Assembly: GCA_012295275.1 (NCBI GenBank)
Contig: CM022677.1
Span: 23,462,253-23,526,252, forward strand
DNA from: Chrysomallon squamiferum
Lineage: Eukaryota; Mollusca; Gastropoda; Neomphalida; Peltospiridae
Length of the DNA stretch: 64,000 nucleotides
Reading direction: 5' to 3'
Positions 38,206-47,495 of the stretch are shown piece by piece. The notes below the pieces were generated by a model. That model had not been told where the DNA came from and did not search any database. It saw only the letters and a list, made by a program, of their open reading frames with translations. Both the position numbers and the translations under genes were made by a program. How positions within the stretch are numbered: position 1 is the first letter of the stretch; each line of letters starts with the position of its first letter.

Positions 38206-41200
38206 ATGTTAGTACTGCATTAATTTTTGAAGTTCATGGTGGCTGGGGTAATGGGACATTATTAGACTAGGACAGTGTACTGTCATATGAGGATATGAAA
38301 ACAGATGTCTGGATATTAGGAGAAAATACAATAATCCTCTATCTGTACAACAAGGATTCACATGTCAAGGAATACAAATTTGCGCATATAAAAAAAACTT
38401 TACTCGATGTGGTATCTAGTAATATTGTTACCATATCGAGTATCTGCACGTTTTTATTCCTTGACATGTGAATCCTTGTCATTATTATTATTTATGGTTT
38501 TACATTAATTTTGAAGTTCCTGGTGGTTGGAGTCGTTGGGAACTTATAAGCCAAAGTGCATGTACTGTCACTTGTGGATATGGTTATAGAAATATTTATC
38601 TTCGAAGAGAATGCAATGATCCTGTACCTGTGGGGCAAGGATTGACCTGTCAAGGAATTCCGGAACAACGATTTAAACAACGTTGTTTCAAAAATACTCA
38701 ATGTGGTAAAATTATTATTATTATTATTATTATATTTTGTTTTAATTTGACAGAGAATTAAAAAACAGTTTATATCAAACTGATCTAATAAAAGAAAGTC
38801 TCTAAAAATATTTGGATTTTCTATTAAAGAAACAAATATGTAAAGATATAAACTTTTTATTTGATTTTGATATAGAATTTCTAAAGCACAGAATAGAAGA
38901 AAAGAGGAAGAAGAAAAGAAAATCAATGAATTAATAATCTAATAAGTTGCGACATTTGGAAACCCACAAGAATTAAAAATAATATATATATTTAAAAATG
39001 TGTATTTTACATAAAAAAAAAATACAGTTAAGACTTTGTGATATGACATGTATTTCTTTTTAAAATATAGATTAAAAATGAAAAACAAAAAGAAATATAT
39101 AAAATCAAAAACAAAAAAAAAAAAAAAACACCCCAAAAACTGAAACATATTTAGAGCAGCCATTGCATTAAATGTAGAAGAATTAACACAAAAGAAACAG
39201 AACTAAACAATTTTTTAACATGTGATAATGAAAGTAATAATTTATCGAGATTATAGTTTAAGTGATTGAAATTAAAAATATTTTTTTGAGATGTATAAAA
39301 TGTTTTATGGTAAAGGATTTAAAACCATGTATGAAGTAAAAAATTAAACACAAATATGAAAACTTTACCTTCAGCATATGAATATGGATCATTGGATGGT
39401 GAATGGTCTCCTTGGAGACAAACTGACTTAATACCTTGTAGTGTGATTTGTGGAATTGGAACTCATGCAATTCCATATGCAAGAAGATGTACTAATCCCC
39501 AGCCTACAAATGGAGGAAGGAATTGTACAGGGCCGAGCAACAAAACTGTCATACAGAAGTGTTTTCGAACAGAATGCATTGGTATAATCAATATATTTAT
39601 AATTTTTGTACATATGTGTATCTGATTGGACATTCTCTATCTTAACCCAATAAATATGTATACAACTATTCATCATTTATTACAATGCTTTTTTTCATTA
39701 TATAAAATATATATAACATTTTTATGTTTTGTTATAATTTGAAAATAATATTAAGAAATAAGAAAATAATCACACCTGTTACAATTATTATTAATAATTA
39801 AAAATAAACAAATAAATACAAATAGAATAAAATAATATGTAACATGATATGTTCTTTTTGTATCCTTCTGGTAACTTCTGAATCATTGCACAGCTGGTGA
39901 CAATTGTGTCATATCTGCTAGTTATGGTTCAAATAGCACGGATCTTTGCATTTGAAAAAAGATTCTGCTTTGTTGTTGAACTGACAGAGGAACCTAGTTT
40001 TGTCATGCAGCAGACTTTTATTCATGCCAACAAATTTTTGAGAAACTTAATATTGTTTTTACTGATGTAAGCTTTCATACAAAAGTAACAAAATATAAAC
40101 TAAAATATAAAATTAAGTAAATAAGATTAAAATACAAAAATGGAACAAATCTTTAACCTTCTTGGTAACAACATTATTGTCAATTATCTAATGATCAAAT
40201 GTTCTGCAAATTTCATTGCTCTAGTTTATAGAGTACAGGCTTTTTAGGCATGAATGAATAAAATGTTTATACATCAGTCAGTTTTAGTGATACTGTGTAC
40301 AGAGGTCTGTCAATTTATAGTGTTGGAAAACCAAAGCTCTTTTATGCCCTGTAGTGAATGGAATAAAATATATTTAATGATGTAAATATCAGTTTCTTCT
40401 CTAATCTGCAAAAAGCAATCAGATAAAACTATCCAAAAGTTGTTCAGACCATCAAACTTTTTTTTAGTATTGCTGATTTTTAAAAAGGTTCACATAAAAA
40501 ATCTGTCAGTACAACAGTGCTATCAAATTAGGTTTAGTATGTGTACATGTCAGATAGAAGAACTGTATATTCAGCTGTATATTCAACTGAATATGGGACA
40601 ATTTGTATATTCAGAATCATCTTTGTATTATGGGATTCAAATTGTAAATTTTAATTTATGAAAGTTCATGACTAATTTTGTTAAAAGTTTGTCCATGAAA
40701 AAAGCTTCTGTTTTCATGTGAGTGCCTTTTTTTAAACCCTAAAAGTATAGCTGGACTTTTGAATGACCCTGTATCTTTTAGAGGGTTTAGCACCATAATA
40801 TAGTCCAATTTAACATTTTCAGCTTTTTGAAAGTGTTAAAGATAATGAAACTGTAGATACAGTAAACCCATTATGAGAAAACACTTTTATAGAAGAAAAA
40901 GTCTAAATTTTTGGTAAAAATATTTTCCTTACTATTAAAAGTAAATTATGATTTTTTTGAGGTATGATTTCCTTTTCAAAATACAATTAAATGTATCAAA
41001 TTTTGAAGCGGCTGAAACAAAGCTATTTTTGTTTTCATAGGATTCATTGAAATGATTATAAACTTATATAAATATTACAATGTCTGCTTTGTTTTCAGTC
41101 AGTGGTCAGTGGAATGAGTGGTTTGTTCACACTGTTAAAAAATGTGATTTGAATAACTGTCAACAGGAAGTTATTCACAAAAGACTGTGTACAAATCCTG

Positions 41201-42887
41201 CACCCAGTCCAAGTGGTGCACCTTGTGCTGGTGAAAGTCAGCGTGTTAGTTACAGAGACTGCTGTGAGAGAAGTATGTTAAGTGTTGTGTTTTTGTAATG
41301 TCATTGAATTTTGATAAATTGTAACATTTTTTGGTATGATTTTATCAACTTTTTTTGTTTTTGTTTTTATACATGTTTAATATAATCTAAGTGAAGTATT
41401 TCTAAAACTGAGAAGTAAACAGAAAAGTATTAAATTTATCTAACTAAAAAGAAACAGTTTCCATTTTTTTTTATGTATTGGTATTGATTCTTTTATTATC
41501 AAAAGTAGTTCATGTGGAAATATAAAATATGGCTTCTCCAATGATTGAACAAGACATGGGTCATACATACAGTCAGTTTTTAGAGAAAGCTGGAAGAAGT
41601 AATGTTATTGCTGTGCACATCTATTCTTTTCAAAGGAAATATATCCAATTAAGAAATTTTGAATGTGTCCCTACATTTCCTTATGAGTCATTTTCTTATT
41701 AATACTCAGACAAAACCCTGTATGCAATCACAATGAGGAACTGATAAATAAATAGAATATTGAAAACTGCAGAATTTGACTGCCAATTCTGTTGTGTTTC
41801 TGTATGCTTATGTATGTATGTTTTTATGGATGTGTACATGTATACTTTTAGATCCTATGAATTCAGCACAATGGATGTCGTGGAGTACACCATTCAATGG
41901 TGAATGTGAACATGCTTGTGGAAGATATGTCTATAAATCACGGCAATGTAACGGGTCAAACAGCGTGTGTTATGGATATTTTGTTAGGTCTCGTTGGGAG
42001 CCATGCTTAGAAGAATCTTGTGAAATGGGTGAGCTGAGTTAGATCTCACACTCCCTGCCAAACTAATCTTAATCTGTCCTAAATGTGGCCCTGCCTGTTA
42101 ATCTGGTTCTGTGTTCTAGTTTGGTATTCAGTGATATTTCAGGGATTTGGGGATATGCAGTTATTAATACTCCTTACATTATAAGTTTTATCTTCTTTTT
42201 TAATTTGTTGTTTGTCGGTTAGTTTATTTATTTATTACTACTTTTTAGATAATTTGTTGCAAGGTTAAATTGTGAAGTTGTAAAGAGATGCCTAGTTGCA
42301 GCTTGTAAACAAAAAATGTCCCAGCACATTTTTGATACAGAAAGTTTGTGACATTGCTTTATATTCCCATAATATTGTTTACATGTTCTAAAATTGAAAC
42401 AGGTTATTGATAAATTAAACCATAGTTTGAACACATTTTAATTTAATCTGTTGATTTTTTTATTGCTTGTTATTATGTGGTAACCCATTTTATATTCATG
42501 GCTTTATATCTGTGATAAACTGGCAACTATTTTCTAACTTTAGAGACTGACATATACATGCAGAAAAACAAATAATGATCTGTTATCATGTTTCTTTGAT
42601 TAATGATCTCTCTCCGTCTCTCTCTCTCATTACTATTGTTATTGTTGTTGTTATTATTATTATTAATCTTTACTGCTCTATATATTTTTCTAGTTAATGG
42701 TGAATGGGGTCGTTGGGAACTTATAAGCCAAAGTGCATGTACTGTCACTTGTGGATATGGATATAGAAATATTCATCTTCGAAGAGAATGCAATGATCCT
42801 GTACCTGTGGGACAAGGATTAACCTGTCAAGGAATGGATGAACAAACATATAAAGAACTTTGTTTCAGGAATATCCAATGTGGTAAA

Positions 42888-42932
<45 letters not shown>

Positions 42933-45900
42933 TATTATTAAAATTTATAATTATTATTATTATCAAATTTTTAGGTTTATATATTTTCATTTTGATATAG
43001 AATATGGAAATTAATCTAATAGATGAAGTAAAGAAAACCAAACATTAAAAATTGCCTAAAAAGATATTAAAAAATAAGAAAATAAATAAACAAACAAACA
43101 AACAAACAAACAAACAAACAAATAAATAATAATAATTAAAAATAAAAATAAAAATAAAAATAAAGAAGGAAGAAGAAAGATTAAAGAAACATTTACATGA
43201 CATCAACTATTATTATTATTATTTCAATTAAAAATAAAAGAAAATATTAAATATTTTAAAAGAATGTGATAAATGAAGTAATAAAAATAATTTTTTGTAT
43301 TATATTGTCATGCTTGTAGTTTAAGTGGTGGAAATTAAAAACATTTTTTGGAATGTTTGAAATGTTTTAAGGTAAAGCATTTAAAACTGTATATGAAGTA
43401 GAAAATCAAATATGTAAACTTTACTTTTAGGATATGGATATGGATCATTGGATGGTCAGTGGTCTCCATGGTATCAAACAGATATAATAGTTTGTGATGC
43501 GACTTGTGGAATAGGAAATCATGTAATTCCTTATGGAAGATCATGTGATCAACCCCGACCTACCAATGGAGGAAGGAGTTGTTCAGGGCCAACCACCAAA
43601 ACTGTCATACAGAAGTGTTTTCGAAAGGAATGCATTGGTATAATTAGTATATTTTTATCTTAACCATGTGTATGTTTCCAACTCTAAATTCCTTAATGAA
43701 GAAATTGCCATAGATTCTTAAAATCTTGTCAAATTTCAAATATAAAAATGACAAATAGCAGTTCTGAGATATTAGGAATCTCTGGCGTTTTCTCCATGAA
43801 TGGATTTGTAATTTAATGTTAGAAATACAAAATGTCAGTATACCTAAAAATTAATAAATGAGAAATGAATAGTTAATATCAACTTCTCCATCTCTGCATT
43901 ATTAATGATAGCAATTGAACCAACCGAAGAAAACATTCCAAATCAACACCTATAGTCTTTCTTCAGTGATATTTACATTTGGTAGGAAAAAACAATTTGA
44001 AATATGAAACTAAACTGATAACCCATCTTCCTTGGTATCACATTAACAACTTGTTTATATATATTTTGTGGTGAATGAACTTATATTCAAGTATCATGAA
44101 TAGTTAATAAATATATTTTAGTGGCCTAGAGTGGAGTTTAGTCAAATTTAACATTTGATATTTTCAGGTTTTAGATAATAAAGACACAGACACAACTTAA
44201 TTAATGCACATCAAGAAATATGTAATTAAAAGTAATTGATTGTAGTAATGTATTCTAAACATTGTTCTTTGTTTTAAAAATTAATTACAGTTGAACATAA
44301 CTATATTGGAGAAAAAAAATTATTAGTTAGTGGCAAATCCATTTGCTAAAAACTCCATCATATATATGCTTAAGATTTGCTGGAAATGATAATCAGTTTA
44401 CAATTTACTTTGAAAATATGAAGATTTTCACAGATTCCTGTAATTAAAATAATGTAATATGTATTTCAGTGAATGGTGGCTGGAATGCATGGTTTTTTGA
44501 GAGCGTTACACAATGTAATTCGACCTCATGTAAACAGGCAGTTACATACAAGAGATTGTGTACAAATCCTGCACCCAGTCCAAGTGGCTCACCTTGTCCT
44601 GGTGAAAATCAGGTTACAGTTAGTTACAGAGACTGCTGTGAGAGAAGTATGTAAAGAGTAATTTGGATTTTGTTGTGCATTTGAATTGTTGAATTTATTT
44701 CTATTCTTGACATGAATGACTTCATGACTTTTTTCTTTGTCAAATACTGAGCAGTATTGAATATTCAATAATTTTTTATTTATTTGAAATACTCTTAAAG
44801 TTTTATCATTTAGGTTTGCAAAATATATTTTGGTAATAACATAGTAGAAAACTAATGTAGTTGTGTGTGTGTGTGTGTGTGTGTCATTCAAAATTTGTTT
44901 GCCATGATTATTTTTTACTTTTGTTGTCAGTCATTATAAACTTGGCTGATAATTACATTCAGATTTATTGTCAGTATTTCTGATGATTCTTATCAATATT
45001 GTGTGTATATTCACTTTGGTTTCTTTTGATTTTTGTTCACAATACTTCAGAGGATAATGTTGATAAGTTTAATTTGTTTTGTATGGTTAACTTAAATTTA
45101 TGTATTTCTAAAATATATATATATACTTATATCTGAACTTACATGTTACTAATGATTTGTTTTTGTTGAGTTTGTTGTAGATAATTGTGAATTTAATATC
45201 TATGTGAATAATGTTTTATCCTGAAAAAAGTGCTACAAGCAAGTACATATTAATGAATATTTCAATTTATAATTCATCTGCACTGTGTTAATGATCCAAA
45301 TAAGGCACCAAAAATAATATACCAGTTCTGTTTGTCTTTTCTCAACTGTATAATTCAGTCAGGATTTACATTTTCAATAAACATTTTGAAAAGGTAAGGC
45401 ATAGCTGGTCTTGGAAGAGATGAAGAATAATTGAAATGAAAAATGGAAAGATGTCATGCATAGATATTTGAAAATGGGTAAAGTGTCACTAGATTGGTAC
45501 AAAAACAAGATTACTCTAAGGAAAATCAGAGGTCCAGAAAAACTAAACCTGTTCATGTCTGTGAAGACTGAAATCAGTTAACACTTGTAAGACAAATCTT
45601 CTCCACCAGTCCACCTGAATTTAAGGAGGAGTACAGTTCACACATTGACCAGTGGTCATGTGGTATACACGTTTCTGAGTTATTGATATCTATATATCAA
45701 TAAGTATCTATATCACTGTCTGCTTTTTACTCCTGATGTCAAAGATGTTCAGCAAGTGTTCTCTGTACACAGATACAGTTTTCGAAAACACACTTGATAT
45801 ACAGTTTAATTGAGTTATACATTTGTTATGTATAAAGCTTTCACTTCTTTCCAAATTTGAATAATTCTGCAAAGATTGGTTCTAGCTTACCTTTTTGCTG

Positions 45901-47437
45901 AATATATATATCAATTTATCCACCTGTTTGTCTATCTGTATATATTTCTGAAGTTGTGTTTGGTAAATATCAAGTTATTCACCAATAACAACTTTGTCAG
46001 CAACGTCAAAAACACTTATGCAGAAAACATCACAATTACTGAAAACAAATTGAAAAGTTATTATGGAAAACAGATTGTTGGCAACAAACTGAACATTTCC
46101 GACAGCATATTCGTAATTAATAACAACTTTAGATATGCCAATTATTATTTACTAATAATAATTAATTAGTACTATTAGTACTGTTGATGATATTATTAAT
46201 TGTAATAATAAAGATATAAATATATTAACCGTACTTCATGCTTGTAAAATCTGAAAGTAAATCCTTAACCGTTTGATTTGATTGTCACATTATCAGATAG
46301 GAGATCATTATTTATTATCATAAAGTGTCCATCACATACAAAAAAGTCATGACTTGTCCAGTTATATTGTTTTGTAGTTGATGGAGGTTGGAGTTCTTGG
46401 TTATATGAAGGGCGAGGATCATGCAGTGCTACATGTGCTTCTAATAGTTTGGTTAAGGTTAAACAGATAAGGGAGTGTAATAAACCATTACCACGATATG
46501 GAGGAAATAATTGTACAGGCAACAGTACTAGATTTCTGATGGAGCCATGTCAAGTTCTTCAGCCTGCTGGTAACAGACTAACAAAAATATTTTATGTGAC
46601 ATCGTTCTATTTAAATGAGTTTTAGTATTAGTGCTTATTGATGCAGTGTTACTACAAAGGCACATACAATTGTCTGAATTCCTGTGATTCTTTTTAACAA
46701 ATAGAAGAAGCTAATAACATAGAGCAGATACAGATAATTCATTCAGTTTCATTTTGAGAGAATATTTTTCAATAGTCTAATGAATACTGAATAACATTTA
46801 TTTCTATATATATTAAAAAGTAAAAGACAAAAATTCAAATTATCAATGCAGAAAATTATTTATATAGAAAACAATTTATGTATTTATATATATATATATA
46901 TATATATATTGTATTGATAGATAATGTAGGATTCTTTACTGCAAAAGGTTGTTCAGCTGAAATAGAAAAAACATCTTGTTGTTGCAAACTGATCTCTCAC
47001 ACACACAGGCATAGACACTAGAGACGACACATAGACAAACACACATTCACGCCACACAGTACATATACACAATAAAATATTTTGATTACAAAAATAAATT
47101 CTAAATAAATGTTTCTCTTTTAATTAAGTTGATGGGGGTTGGAGTTCATGGACGAGAAGTGAGGGATCATGTTCAGTGATTTGTGGGTCTGGTATACGAG
47201 AGATAACACAGACAAGGCAATGTAACAATCCAGCACCAGAAAATGGAGGAGAAGACTGTGAAGGTTTAAATACTGAAACTACTACAGAAGCATGCCAAAT
47301 GGACATATGCGGTAAGAAATGAAAATACAAATGAAAATCGGTCCTTCAGCATACATTACATCTGATGAGGCATAGAAATAATTAAAAAAATTATATAATC
47401 CATTTTCTAAATAGACTGACTACCCTAAGTTTTAGTG

Positions 47438-47495
<58 letters not shown>

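Larger units (their letters stand above)
37952..39851. repeat. Gap-flanking duplicate, right copy (partner 35852-37751)
   Basis: Contains pseudo-Y (38233-38411), the second Y exon and the second Z exon. It differs from the left copy by microsatellite length and scattered substitutions and small indels, at a level compatible with two haplotypes. Confidence 0.93.

Noticed and set aside
46265-47330. Minus-strand frames opposite modules B7 and B8
   Set aside because: Antisense shadows of plus-strand TSP1 exons with good splice sites.
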